Origin: Streptomyces morookaense
GTDB taxonomy: Bacteria; Actinomycetota; Actinomycetes; Streptomycetales; Streptomycetaceae
NCBI RefSeq assembly: GCF_013030945.1
Contig: NZ_JABBXF010000069.1
Span: forward strand, 1-54,901
Length of the DNA stretch: 54,901 bases
Direction of reading: 5' to 3'
Below are positions 27,142-37,796 of this stretch, piece by piece. Positions within the stretch are counted from its first letter, which is position 1. The number at the start of each line of letters is the position of its first letter. The notes beneath the pieces were generated by a model. It made no database searches. It was not told the origin of the DNA and saw only the letters and a program-made list of their open reading frames with translations. Made by a program: the position numbers and the translations under genes.

Positions 27142-27478
27142 CGGGAGAGTATTTCGCACCGGAGAGTGCCTCCGTGCAGCGGGTCTGCTGCTCGGGCAGC
27201 GTTCCCGCACCGCTCCCGGGCACCGCTCGCCCTGGCCCCGACCGACCACGTCACTGCCGCCGGAACAGGTCGCCCGCCAGCAGCAGCTGGACGCCCGAAC
27301 CACTGCGGAGGATCCGACACCAGGCGAGACATCACCCACTCGGAAGCCTCCCGGCTGAACCTCAGCTGCCCCGAGCCTCGGCGACTTCCTCGATCCGCCC
27401 GCGCCTTGGCCGTAAACCGATCGCGGCCGGCGGCATCCGGCCATGGGACCGGCCGCGGGCGGTTCTGCCTTCGCCGGG
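27142..27478. other. Intergenic region, nothing recognised
   Basis: 337 bp between the GNAT start and the end of the minus-strand iron-sulfur subunit gene. No gene, clear hairpin or repeat noticed. Confidence 0.4.
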
Positions 27479-27955
27479 CTAGAAGTGCTGTGCCCCCGCC
27501 ATGATGGCCTCGCGGATGCGGTGGTAGGTGCCGCAGCGGCAGACGTTGCGGATCTCGTCCAGGTCGGCCTCGGTGATCTCACGCCCGGTGGCGCGGGCCT
27601 GTTTGACCTTGGCGACCGCGGCCATGATCTGGCCGGGCTGGCAGTAGCCGCATTGGGCGACGTCGTGCTCCAGCCATGCCTCCTGCATGGGGTGCAGGTC
27701 CTTGCCGACGGTGGCGGGCAGCCCCTCGATGGTGGTGATCTCGTCGTCCGGCCGGATGCTCTTGACCGGCACGGAACAGGGGTTGAACGCCTTGCCGTTG
27801 ATGTGGCTGGTGCACGCCTGGCAGACGCCGAGTCCGCAACCGTACTTCGGCCCGGTGACACCCAGGACGTCGCGCAGCACCCACAGCAGCCGCACATCGT
27901 CCTCGACGTCCACCGTGACGGGCTTGCCATTGAGGATGAAGGTGTGTTCGGGCAC
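27479..27955 (-). CDS. iorA: [2Fe-2S] subunit of an isoquinoline 1-oxidoreductase-type molybdenum hydroxylase
   Basis: 158 aa. The plant-type [2Fe-2S] cluster is CGLGVCQAC plus a Cys in FNPCSVP; the second cluster site is CGYCQPGQ and CRCGTY. This is the small electron-transfer subunit of the xanthine dehydrogenase superfamily. GTG start at 27955, 12 nt after the stop of the large-subunit gene, so the pair is cotranscribed in the order large then small. Passes electrons from the molybdenum centre to an acceptor. Confidence 0.92.
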   Translation of the reverse strand: MPEHTFILNGKPVTVDVEDDVRLLWVLRDVLGVTGPKYGCGLGVCQACTSHINGKAFNPCSVPVKSIRPDDEITTIEGLPATVGKDLHPMQEAWLEHDVAQCGYCQPGQIMAAVAKVKQARATGREITEADLDEIRNVCRCGTYHRIREAIMAGAQHF

Positions 27956-27967
27956 GGTCGCTCGTTT

Positions 27968-30319
27968 CTAGTAGGCGCGGTCCAGGCCGTCGGTCGGCGA
28001 TTGCGGGATCGGAGGGACGGTCGGCAGCGGCTCGAAGCCGAGCGGGCCGGAGTGGTTGACGGGAAACGTCGTCGGCATGGTGCCGGTGGCCGCGCCGTAG
28101 GCGCAGGCGACCGCGGCAGCGGCGGCACCGACCGCCAACTCCCCCGCACCGCCGGGCTTTTCACTGCTCGGGGGCATGACCACGATGTCCAGCTCGGGTG
28201 GGGTGTTCCACTGACGGGTGTAGAAGTAGTTGTCCCAGCTGCCCTCCAGGAACGCACCGTCCTTGAGGTGCAGACCCGAGGTGAGGGTGATGGCGATGCC
28301 GTCCATGATGCCGCCCATCATCTGGGCCTCAAGGCCCTTCGGATTGATGGCGAGGCCGACGTCGACGGCGCAGACGACCCTGGTGACGCGCGGTCCGGTG
28401 CAGGCGTCGGGAACATGCCGCCCGGTGGTCTGCGGGCGGCAGTCGATCTCGGCGAGTACGGCGACGACTCCGTGGTACTCGGGGTGTACGGCGATGCCCT
28501 GCGCCATGCCGCTCGGCAACTCCCGACCCCAGCCGCCCAGTTCCGCGACCTTGTCCAGGACGGCCCTGGCCCGGTCGTCCTTGATGAGCTGCCGGCGAAG
28601 GCCGAGGCGGTCCTTGCCCATCTCGTCCGCGAGCCGGTCGAGAACGAGTTCCTGCGCGCACCGGACATTGGGCGAGTAGATGCCACGCATGCTGCCGGTG
28701 TTGAAGCCCTTGTCCACCTCGTTGAGGAAATGGGTGTGGAGGCCGAGGTCGTAGGGCGTCTGCTGGGTGAGCGTGAAAATGGTCTCGGAGAAGGCGAGAT
28801 CGCCGACCGGCAGCCTGGCGGCCGACGCGGTGATGATCTCCCCGAGGCCGTGGCCGAAGTCGGTGGACACGGAGGTGTGCCGCTGTTCATAGGTGAGCAC
28901 CTTGCCCAGCGCATGCGTGGCCCGTATGCGAGAGGTGGCCATCGGGTGCGTACGCCCCTGGCGGAACTCGTCGGTTCGGTGCCACATGAGCTTGACCGGC
29001 TTGCCCATCGCCCGGGAGATCTCGGCGGCTTCGAGGGCGGCGTCGAAGAACAGCTTGCGGCCGAACGAGCCGCCGCCCTCCGTGACATGCACCGTGACCG
29101 CACTCGGCAGCAGCCCCAGCTTCGCCGCGATCTTCTCCTTGGCGACGATCGGTGACTTCAGGGATGCCCAGATCTCGGCCCGGTCCTGCCGTACATCGGC
29201 CACGGCGCAGTTGGGCTCCAACGCGCTGTTGCTGGCGAAATGGAAGGTGAAGGTGGCCTCGACAGTCTTGGCCAGCACATGCAACGGCGGTACCGCCAGG
29301 GGGACTTCCGCCGCCTTCAGCTCGCGCAGAACCGTTTCGTCGGATTCCCCTTCCGCCGTCCCGGGTCCCCAGGCCACCTTGAGCGCGCGTACCGCGTCGA
29401 TGCACTGGCCGAAGGTCCGTGCACGTACCGCCACGCCCGTGGAGATGACCGCGACATCGGTGACGCCTGGCATCGCCCGTACCGCGTCGACGTTCTGTAC
29501 GGACCGCACGGTGCCGTTGACCGTGGGCGGCCGGCACACCATGGCCGGGAATGCGCCCGGCACCTGCAGGTCCATGGCGAACTGCTTGCGGCCGGTCACG
29601 CTCGCCAGCGCATCGACCCGGTTGCGCGGGGTGCCGATGACCGAGAAGGCGGAGCGGGGTTTGAGGTCCGTGGCGACCCGTACGGTCTTCAGGCTCGCGG
29701 CCTTCTCCGCGAGCGAACCGTATGCCGCGCTCCGGCCGTTGGGGGCGGTGACCACACCGGCCCTGACGGTCAGCGTGGATATCTCGGCGTCCAGCACTTC
29801 GGCCGCGACCTCCAAGAGGCGCTGTCTGGCGATCGCGGCGGCGACACGGACCGGAGTGTAGGTGGAGATGGTGGCGTTGGAGCCGCCGGTGAGCTGGTTG
29901 AAGAGCAGTTCGGGGCGCGCGTCGGCGAGGGTGACGCGGATCTTCTCCAGTGGCAGATCCAGTTCCTCGGCGATCAGCATCGCGGTGGATGTGGTGATCC
30001 CCTGACCCACCTCGGCACGCGGCAGGGCGAACGAGGCCGTGCCGTCGGCGTGTACCTGGATGGTGATGAGGCCGGACGTCGGCAGCGCCGCATCCGTGAG
30101 CATGTCGTTGAAGTCGAACAACCTGGTCAGCTCGGGGAGCGAGGCCGGCGCGGCGTGCGCCGGCGCGGTGCCGGCCGCCGCTTCGCCCAGCTGAACGGCG
30201 ACGGCGAGAGTCGGCGCCGCCAGGAGATAGCCGAGGAACCTGCGGCGGCCGACCCCGGCATGGGGGTGCGGGGCGGCTTCGTCCTGCTCCTGCGGCAGAC
30301 GATTGTGACCGTCCATCAT
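27968..30319 (-). CDS. iorB: Molybdopterin-binding large subunit, isoquinoline 1-oxidoreductase type, Tat-exported
   Basis: 783 aa from ATG 30319 (30316 is equally possible; GAGAGGA lies just upstream). The twin-arginine signal GRRRFLGYLLAAPTLAVAV indicates export of the folded enzyme. The molybdopterin aldehyde-oxidase/isoquinoline domain is shown by PRAEVGQGITTSTAMLIAEE, FASNSALEPNCAVADV, TEGGGSFGRKLF and the C-terminal KPGGAGELAVGAAA with the conserved active-site Glu. Hydroxylates an N-heterocycle or aldehyde using water. No XdhC/CoxF-type cofactor-maturation gene lies next to it. The true substrate cannot be assigned. Confidence 0.9.
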   Translation of the reverse strand: MMDGHNRLPQEQDEAAPHPHAGVGRRRFLGYLLAAPTLAVAVQLGEAAAGTAPAHAAPASLPELTRLFDFNDMLTDAALPTSGLITIQVHADGTASFALPRAEVGQGITTSTAMLIAEELDLPLEKIRVTLADARPELLFNQLTGGSNATISTYTPVRVAAAIARQRLLEVAAEVLDAEISTLTVRAGVVTAPNGRSAAYGSLAEKAASLKTVRVATDLKPRSAFSVIGTPRNRVDALASVTGRKQFAMDLQVPGAFPAMVCRPPTVNGTVRSVQNVDAVRAMPGVTDVAVISTGVAVRARTFGQCIDAVRALKVAWGPGTAEGESDETVLRELKAAEVPLAVPPLHVLAKTVEATFTFHFASNSALEPNCAVADVRQDRAEIWASLKSPIVAKEKIAAKLGLLPSAVTVHVTEGGGSFGRKLFFDAALEAAEISRAMGKPVKLMWHRTDEFRQGRTHPMATSRIRATHALGKVLTYEQRHTSVSTDFGHGLGEIITASAARLPVGDLAFSETIFTLTQQTPYDLGLHTHFLNEVDKGFNTGSMRGIYSPNVRCAQELVLDRLADEMGKDRLGLRRQLIKDDRARAVLDKVAELGGWGRELPSGMAQGIAVHPEYHGVVAVLAEIDCRPQTTGRHVPDACTGPRVTRVVCAVDVGLAINPKGLEAQMMGGIMDGIAITLTSGLHLKDGAFLEGSWDNYFYTRQWNTPPELDIVVMPPSSEKPGGAGELAVGAAAAAVACAYGAATGTMPTTFPVNHSGPLGFEPLPTVPPIPQSPTDGLDRAY

Positions 30320-30829
30320 CTGTCCTCTCACGGAGCATGGTTGATCGACCTACCGGATGGTAGCGAAGGCATGCGCACGACAGAAGCGAGGGATTCTGCT
30401 GAGCCAGGCCCCCTCCTGGCCCGCCGGGGCAACGGTTGACCGACGGCCAAGCGCAGCAGACGCAGGCGGGCTGGCACAGCGCTCCGTAACACCGTTTCAA
30501 TGCATGCCACGCGCGGGTCGCCGGCCGGTCCTGGTCGGGCGTGTTCGGCATCGTCGTCCGGGGCCGGTTCTCACTGCCGACGTTATCGGTCACGTGCCCC
30601 TGCTCGCTCCAGGGGGCGGTACGTCCGTCTTCCCCGAGCGGCCGGCCCGGCGATCCATTCCACCACGGCCCTGCCCCGGCAGCCGTGGTGGCCGGGCACC
30701 CGCCCATCGGCAGACGCCATCCGAGGCATGACGGTGTGCACCTGCCGGTTGTTGTGCTGTGAGGTCGGTATCGTCCGCGGCAATGCACCAGGTCGGCGAC
30801 ACGACAGCGCCATGCAGAGGAGGACTGCC
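30320..30829. other. Divergent promoter region between molybdenum hydroxylase and kup
   Basis: 510 bp without a supported gene. It should hold the iorBA promoter (minus) and the kup promoter (plus). I looked for a c-di-AMP (ydaO-type) riboswitch core ahead of kup and did not see one. Confidence 0.4.
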
Positions 30830-32800
30830 ATGGCCGATCGGCGGCGCGGGAATTCGCCCGACGACGGCTCTGCCCCGCCGCTGACGGAGGCTCACCACCC
30901 GGGCGTGCACGACACAGCGCGCCTCGCGCTGGTGATCGGTGCTCTCGGCGTGGTGTTCGGCGATATCGGGACCAGCCCCATCTACACCCTGCAGACGGTG
31001 TTCAACCCGAGCGATCCGCACCCCGTCCCGGTCACCGAGCAGAACGTGTACGGGGTGGTGTCCCTCGTCTTCTGGTCGGTGGTGCTCATCGTCCAGTGCA
31101 CCTATGTGCTGCTGGCGATGCGTGCCGACAACGACGGCGAGGGCGGCATCATGGCGCTGATCACCCTCCTGCGGCGGCTGGGTTCACAGCGGAGCCGACG
31201 GACCACTGCCGTACTGGCCGCGCTGGGCATCTTCGGCGCATCGCTGTTCCTCGGCGACAGCATGATCACCCCGGCGATCTCGGTGCTCTCCGCGATGGAA
31301 GGGCTCAAGGTCGTCGAGCCGTCACTGGAAGGCGCTGTCGTGCCGGCCACCGCCGTGATCATCGTGGTGCTGTTCCTGGTGCAGCGCAGGGGCACGGCAA
31401 CGGTGGGCCGGGTGTTCGGGCCTGTGATGATCGCCTGGTTCGTGGCCATCGGCGCGTGCGGCGCCGTCGGCATCGCCGACCACCCGCAGATCCTCAGGGC
31501 TCTGTCGCCGACCTACGCCCTGGGCTTCCTGGCCGGCCACTTCGGCACCGCATTCTTCGCCCTGGCCGCGGTCGTGCTCGCGGTCACCGGCGCCGAGGCG
31601 CTCTACGCCGACATGGGGCACTTCGGCCGCCGGTCGATCACCCGCGCCTGGCTGCTCCTCGTCTTCCCGGCGTGCCTCCTGAGCTACTTCGGCCAAGGCG
31701 CGCTGATCCTCACCGGTCCGCACAACGTCAGCAGCCCCTTCTTCCTCCTCGTGCCCGAGTGGGGACGGCTGCCCCTGGTCCTGCTGGCCACGGCGGCGAC
31801 GGTGATCGCATCCCAGGCGGTGATCACCGGCGCGTACTCGGTCGCCTCGCAGGCCGCCCAGCTCGGCTACCTGCCGAGGCTGCGGATCGCGTACACCTCC
31901 GAGTCCACCATGGGCCAGATCTACGTACCCTGGATCAACTGGCTGCTGATGGTCTCGGTCATCACCCTGGTCTTCGCCTTCCGCAGCTCCACGGCCCTGG
32001 CCTTCGCGTTCGGCATGGCGGTCACCGGCACCATCACCATCACCACCCTGCTGTTCTTCTGCATCGCCCGTGCGAAATGGGGCACGCCCGGGTGGCTGAT
32101 CGCCATCGGCGCGACCGTGCTGCTCCTCGTGGACCTGCTGTTCGTGGCGGCCAACCTCACCAAACTCGTTCACGGCGCGTGGCTGCCGCTGCTGATCGGA
32201 CTCACCGCGTTCACGGTCATGACGACCTGGCAGCGCGGCCGCGAACTCGTCACCGCGGAGCGGGGGCGGCACGAAGGCTCGCTGAGCGGGTTCATCGACG
32301 ACCTGCGCAGTGGGAGGACGTCGACGCTCCGGGTCCCCGGCACCGCCGTCTTCCTCAACCGGGGCAAGCAGACCGCGCCCTTGGCCATGCGGGCCAACGT
32401 CGAGCACAACCACGTACGGCACGACCACGTCGTGATCCTGTCCATCGAGACCGAGCCCGTGCCCCGCGTCCCGGCCGACCAGCGGATCGTCGTCGACGAC
32501 CTCGGCTACGCCGACGACGGGATCATCCACGTCACCGCCCGGTTCGGCTACATGGAGACGCCGGACGTACCCGGCGCGCTGGCGAATCTCGCCCCGTCCC
32601 GGACGGAGGGACAACTGCAGATCGACCAGGCCTCCTACTTCCTGTCGAAAATCGACCTCCGGCGCGGAAAAGCACCGACAATGGCCCCTTGGCGCAAGCG
32701 GCTGTTCATCGCCACCTCCTACATCACGGCCGACGCCGCCGAGTACTTCGGCCTCCCCCACGACCGCACGGTCATCATGGGCTCGCACATCGAGGTGTAA
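30830..32800 (+). CDS. kup: KUP/HAK-type potassium uptake protein
   Basis: 656 aa integral membrane K+ importer. The N-terminal GVVFGDIGTSPIYTL is the family hallmark; about 12 hydrophobic segments run to about residue 470 (for example FFALAAVVLAVTGAEALYAD, LLSYFGQGALIL), followed by a cytoplasmic C-terminal domain (TAVFLNRGKQTAP, HDHVVILSIET, SYFLSK, ASEYFGLP-like end). ATG 30830 is preferred over 30812 because AGGAGG lies 6 nt before it. Works as a K+/H+ symporter in other bacteria. Confidence 0.93.
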   Translation: MADRRRGNSPDDGSAPPLTEAHHPGVHDTARLALVIGALGVVFGDIGTSPIYTLQTVFNPSDPHPVPVTEQNVYGVVSLVFWSVVLIVQCTYVLLAMRADNDGEGGIMALITLLRRLGSQRSRRTTAVLAALGIFGASLFLGDSMITPAISVLSAMEGLKVVEPSLEGAVVPATAVIIVVLFLVQRRGTATVGRVFGPVMIAWFVAIGACGAVGIADHPQILRALSPTYALGFLAGHFGTAFFALAAVVLAVTGAEALYADMGHFGRRSITRAWLLLVFPACLLSYFGQGALILTGPHNVSSPFFLLVPEWGRLPLVLLATAATVIASQAVITGAYSVASQAAQLGYLPRLRIAYTSESTMGQIYVPWINWLLMVSVITLVFAFRSSTALAFAFGMAVTGTITITTLLFFCIARAKWGTPGWLIAIGATVLLLVDLLFVAANLTKLVHGAWLPLLIGLTAFTVMTTWQRGRELVTAERGRHEGSLSGFIDDLRSGRTSTLRVPGTAVFLNRGKQTAPLAMRANVEHNHVRHDHVVILSIETEPVPRVPADQRIVVDDLGYADDGIIHVTARFGYMETPDVPGALANLAPSRTEGQLQIDQASYFLSKIDLRRGKAPTMAPWRKRLFIATSYITADAAEYFGLPHDRTVIMGSHIEV

Positions 32801-33184
32801 GCACCCGGATCGGCAACGGGCGGTTCCTGACGGACATCGCGCTTGGGCCCGGGCTCATGCCGCAGCAATCGCCCAGCACCAGCGGGAACCTGTGCACCAC
32901 TTCCGTGGACAGGGCCGACGGCTACCGCCCGCCCCCCACAGCGTCAATCACTCTCCGCCACTTTTATTCGAGTCGCACAATCGGACCCGAGGAGGCACAG
33001 GCTCACCCGGACGAGGAAGGTGACAGACCCACACCAACACCCGGGCACCGTCCGGCTCCCCGTGCAACGATGATCACACCACCCTCCGGCACCCGGAGGA
33101 AGGTGCTCAAAGTTTCAATAATTGCTGCTACATGTAAATCGTCATCCCTAGCCACCACACCAGAGCGACAGGAGCACGACCCAC
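32801..33184. other. Promoter/leader region of 6-phosphogluconate dehydrogenase gene
   Basis: 384 bp with no gene. A CCTCCGG-CAC-CCGGAGG hairpin (33083-33099) is followed by an unusually A/T-rich stretch (about 33105-33150) that probably includes the promoter for the gene at 33185. The hairpin could alternatively be the kup terminator. Confidence 0.45.
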
Positions 33185-34645
<1,461 letters not shown>

Positions 34646-34669
34646 GGCTGCCGGGACGCCCGGCCGGAA

Positions 34670-34721
34670 TGCGACACGTAGTGCGACACGTATTGCGGGA
34701 CGGAATGCGACACGCAATACG
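34670..34721. repeat. Three TGCGACACG repeats in 12-bp phase plus an inverted repeat
   Basis: TGCGACACG occurs at 34670, 34682 and 34706, spaced 12 and 24 bp. CGTATTGCG (34689-34697) and CGCAATACG (34713-34721) form an inverted repeat overlapping the last copies. The sequence lies between convergent genes, so a terminator or a protein-binding array are both possible. Confidence 0.5.
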
Positions 34722-34764
34722 GGCGGCGTCCATCCGGCCGGGCCCGCCATCGGAATTCATGGCG

Positions 34765-34935
34765 TCACCAGCGATACCACCGACCCCTTTTCCCGCCGGA
34801 ACCCACGCTGCGGAAAAGGAATCCCAGCAGCCACACGATCAGCACGGCCATGGCGAGCCACCACAGCACGTGCAGTGCAAATCCCGCACCGCCCAGAATC
34901 AGGGCGAGCAGCAGGACGACGACAAGTACGGCCAT
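34765..34935 (-). CDS. Small hydrophobic membrane protein
   Basis: 56 aa with two hydrophobic segments (AVLVVVLLLALILGGAGFAL and WWLAMAVLIVWLLGFLF) and a basic tail GGKRGRWYRW. Start at 34935 with AAAGGGGG upstream. Matches a short 'hydrophobic protein' commonly annotated in Streptomyces; function unknown. Possibly cotranscribed with the phosphatase-like gene 62 bp upstream. Confidence 0.8.
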   Translation of the reverse strand: MAVLVVVLLLALILGGAGFALHVLWWLAMAVLIVWLLGFLFRSVGSGGKRGRWYRW

Positions 34936-34997
34936 ATCCGCCCCCTTTCTACTCGGCAGGGATATTCCCTTTACGGGGCCGGATAACCGGTTTTCGG

Positions 34998-35705
34998 TCA
35001 GGCGGGGTGCGGGCTGTCTCCGTCCAGGAGCAGTTGGGGCACCTGGGTGAAGGACCAGTCCCCGCCGCCCTTGCGGGTGAAGACCCAGACCAGGTCGAAG
35101 CGGTCGTCCGGCCAGGCCTTCGGCGGCTCGGGCCGTACCGTGCCCAGGCCCTTGACGATGGCGGAGATCCGGTGGTGCTCCCAGGCCACCAGGGTGGCAC
35201 CGTGCAGCCCGACGAGTTCCTCGGCCAGCGCCGCCTCGTCGTCCGTGCGGTGGTCGACGTTGGGCTTCAGCTTGAGCTTCGCCGCCAGCGGCGTGACCGT
35301 CTCGCTGGGCCGCAGGCCTCCCCCGCCGTTGTGCGGCGAGGCGGCGTAGACGGCGGTCGGCCGCACCAGGCCCTGGCGCAGCGGTGTGCCGCCGTCCGGC
35401 GCGAAGAGGCCGGTCAGCGCCCCCGCGCGCTGCCAGCCGCGGACGGTGAGCGCGTGCACGCTCTGCTCGCCGTCCTCGGTGATGCCGAAAGGCGGCTTCT
35501 TGCCGCTCTCCTTGGGCTTCTCCGCATGCCGGATGATCATGATGGTGTCGTCGCCGGAGGCCGGAGCCCGGCCCGTCTCGCCCGCCGCCGCACTCTTCTT
35601 CTTGCCGCCGCAGGCCGTCGCCATGGCGCCGGTCGCCGCCACGGCGCCGCCGGCGCCGATCATGCGCAGCAGGGTGCGGCGCCGTGGCGCCCGGGGTGTC
35701 TCCAT
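34998..35705 (-). CDS. Exported histidine-phosphatase (phosphoglycerate mutase) superfamily protein
   Basis: 235 aa. An N-terminal RRRTLLRMIG twin-arginine motif leads to a hydrophobic stretch and ATACGG, a possible lipobox with Cys32, suggesting a Tat-exported lipoprotein. The catalytic RHG-type motif is IIRHAEKP (Arg59-His60), with a second His in AWEHHRIS. The rest is a short branch of the superfamily. Acts presumably on a phosphate ester outside the membrane. Substrate unknown. Confidence 0.8.
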   Translation of the reverse strand: METPRAPRRRTLLRMIGAGGAVAATGAMATACGGKKKSAAAGETGRAPASGDDTIMIIRHAEKPKESGKKPPFGITEDGEQSVHALTVRGWQRAGALTGLFAPDGGTPLRQGLVRPTAVYAASPHNGGGGLRPSETVTPLAAKLKLKPNVDHRTDDEAALAEELVGLHGATLVAWEHHRISAIVKGLGTVRPEPPKAWPDDRFDLVWVFTRKGGGDWSFTQVPQLLLDGDSPHPA

Positions 35706-35885
35706 CTCCGGCTCCTTCGTGTCGAGGGCACGTCAACGTCGCGCACATCACGCACGTCAACTCCCGTTCGCCGTCCATGCTCGCGGATGGCCCCGGCATC
35801 CCGTCAGGTCAGGTTCGCCTTCCCACACCCACCACTCCGCCTCCCCGGAGTCGCGACCGTCCCGAAACTGCCGCACAGTGACGGC

Positions 35886-36398
35886 ATGGCAGCGGACGGC
35901 GGGCCTCCCCCACCCGGCGAGGAGCATCGCGTCGGGCGCCGCGAATCGCCCGAGGAGCGCGCGGACCGGCGCTGGGGCGAGCTGCTCCAGGAGGTGCGGG
36001 TCGCGCAGACCGGGGTGCAGATCCTCTTCGGCTTCCTGCTGACGGTGGCCTTCACCCCGCGCTTCGCCTCGCTGGACGACGCCGACCGGCTCATCTACGT
36101 GGTCACCGTGGCGCTCGGCGCTGCCACCACGGGGGCGCTGGTCGGGCCGGTTTCGTTCCACCGGATCGTCAGCGGGCGGCGGCTCAAGCCGCAGACCGTC
36201 ACCTGGGCCTCCCGGCTCACGCTGGCCGGTGTCGTCCTGCTGCTGGCGACGGTCGTCTCGGTCCTGCTGCTGATCCTGCGCGTCGCCCTGCACAACAGCG
36301 CCGTTCCCTGGCTGGTGGGCGGGCTCATCGGCTGGCTGGTGCTGTGCTGGTTCGGGCTGCCCTGCTGGGCGCTGTACCGCTACGGGCGGCGCAGGTGA
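35886..36398 (+). CDS. DUF6328 family membrane protein
   Basis: 170 aa. RWGELLQEVRVAQTGVQILF then FLLTVAFTPRF, LIYVVTVALGAATTGAL and PVSFHRIVSGRR match the DUF6328 family. Four predicted transmembrane helices, short cytoplasmic N-terminus rich in proline and charge. Function unknown; common in Streptomyces near stress genes. Start at 35886 gives the family N-terminus. Confidence 0.85.
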   Translation: MAADGGPPPPGEEHRVGRRESPEERADRRWGELLQEVRVAQTGVQILFGFLLTVAFTPRFASLDDADRLIYVVTVALGAATTGALVGPVSFHRIVSGRRLKPQTVTWASRLTLAGVVLLLATVVSVLLLILRVALHNSAVPWLVGGLIGWLVLCWFGLPCWALYRYGRRR

Positions 36399-36532
36399 GC
36401 GCTCGCGCGGCCGTCCGGGGGATTCCGCACGCCCATTCCCGGGACGGGGTGTTTCCGCGCCGCACGAACGGTCACCCGTAGCCCGACAGCGGAAGACGCG
36501 AAGGACGGCGAAAGACGGCGAAGGACGGCACC

Positions 36533-37087
36533 ATGCAGATCGCATTTCTCGCGGCACCGGACGGTGTCGAGCAGGTCGAACTCACCGAACCCTGGCAGGC
36601 CGCTCTCGACCACGGCGACAAACCCCGGCTCGTCTCCACCCGCAGCGGCCGGATCCAGGCCTTCAACCACCTGGACCGCGCCGACACCTTTCCTGTGGAC
36701 CTGACGCTGGACGAGGCCCGTATCGAGGATTTCGACGGGCTGGTCCTTCCCGGCGGCGTCGCGAATCCCGATGCGCTGCGCATGGACCGGAAGGCCGTGG
36801 AATTCGTGAAGGGGTTCTTCGACGCCGGAAAGCCGGTCGCCGCCATCTGCCATGCCCCGTGGACGCTGATCGAGGCCGACGTGGTGCGGGGCCGCACCCT
36901 CACCTCGTGGCCCAGTCTGCAGACCGACGTGCGCAATGCGGGCGGAACGTGGGTCGACCAGCAGGTCATGCTCTGCACGGGCGGCCCCAACACGCTGGTC
37001 ACCAGCCGTAAACCGGACGACCTGAAGGCTTTCTGCACGGCGTTCATCGATGCGTTCGGCAAGGCGTCGCCCGCCGACGGGGACTGA
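36533..37087 (+). CDS. DJ-1/PfpI-family type 1 glutamine amidotransferase-like protein
   Basis: 184 aa. The nucleophile elbow is AAICHAPW with Cys106-His107, preceded by GLVLPGGVANPD carrying the oxyanion/Glu region. DJ-1/PfpI proteins act as chaperones, glyoxalases or deglycases against carbonyl stress. GAAGGA precedes the ATG at 36533. First of a short plus-strand run with TerD. Confidence 0.9.
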   Translation: MQIAFLAAPDGVEQVELTEPWQAALDHGDKPRLVSTRSGRIQAFNHLDRADTFPVDLTLDEARIEDFDGLVLPGGVANPDALRMDRKAVEFVKGFFDAGKPVAAICHAPWTLIEADVVRGRTLTSWPSLQTDVRNAGGTWVDQQVMLCTGGPNTLVTSRKPDDLKAFCTAFIDAFGKASPADGD

Positions 37088-37193
37088 CCGCCCGGTCAAC
37101 ACTTCATGTATTGCGCAAGCGGGGAACCCTGGGGCCCGCCCGTGCGTCCTGCCTGTCGACAGCACACCCACTGCATCATGCACGGAGGACCCC

Positions 37194-37769
37194 ATGGCCG
37201 TGACCCTGTCCAAGGGCGGCAACGTCTCGCTGAGCAAGGAGGCCCCGGGCCTGACCGCGGTGACCGTCGGTCTGGGCTGGGACGTCCGCACCACCACGGG
37301 AGCGGACTACGACCTCGACGCCTCCGCCCTGCTCTGCGACGTGTCCGGCAGGGTCCTCTCCGACCAGCACTTCGTCTTCTTCAACAACCTCAGCAGCCCC
37401 GAGGGTTCGGTCCGGCACTCCGGTGACAACCTCACGGGCGGCGGTGACGGCGACGACGAGCAGATCCAGGTCGACCTGGCCGCCGTCCCCGCACAGGCGG
37501 CGCGGATCGTCTTCCCGGTGTCCATCTACGACGCCGAGCAGCGCGGGCAGAGCTTCGGGCAGGTGCGCAACGCGTTCATCCGCGTGGTCAACCAGGCCGA
37601 CGGGCGGGAGATCGCCCGTTACGACCTGACGGAGGACGCCTCCACCGAGACCGCGATGGTCTTCGGCGAGGTGTACCGGCACGGCGGCGAGTGGAAGTTC
37701 CGGGCGATCGGGCAGGGTTACGCGTCCGGGCTGGCCGGCATCGCCCAGGACTTCGGGGTCAACGTCTAG
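37194..37769 (+). CDS. terD: TerD-family tellurium/stress protein
   Basis: 191 aa, standard length. MAVTLSKGGNVSLSKEAPGL and VGLGWDVRTT open the TerD beta-sandwich; DYDLDASALL, FFNNLSSPEGSV and GDDEQIQVDL include the Ca2+-binding acidic positions. Ca2+-binding stress protein linked to tellurite resistance and cell-envelope stress. GGAGG upstream of 37194. Other ter genes are not in the window. Confidence 0.93.
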   Translation: MAVTLSKGGNVSLSKEAPGLTAVTVGLGWDVRTTTGADYDLDASALLCDVSGRVLSDQHFVFFNNLSSPEGSVRHSGDNLTGGGDGDDEQIQVDLAAVPAQAARIVFPVSIYDAEQRGQSFGQVRNAFIRVVNQADGREIARYDLTEDASTETAMVFGEVYRHGGEWKFRAIGQGYASGLAGIAQDFGVNV

Positions 37770-37796
37770 CGTCCGAGGACGCGGATCGGGCCTTCG

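Noticed and set aside
30320..30829. c-di-AMP riboswitch ahead of kup
   Set aside because: The conserved core sequences of the ydaO class were not seen in the leader.
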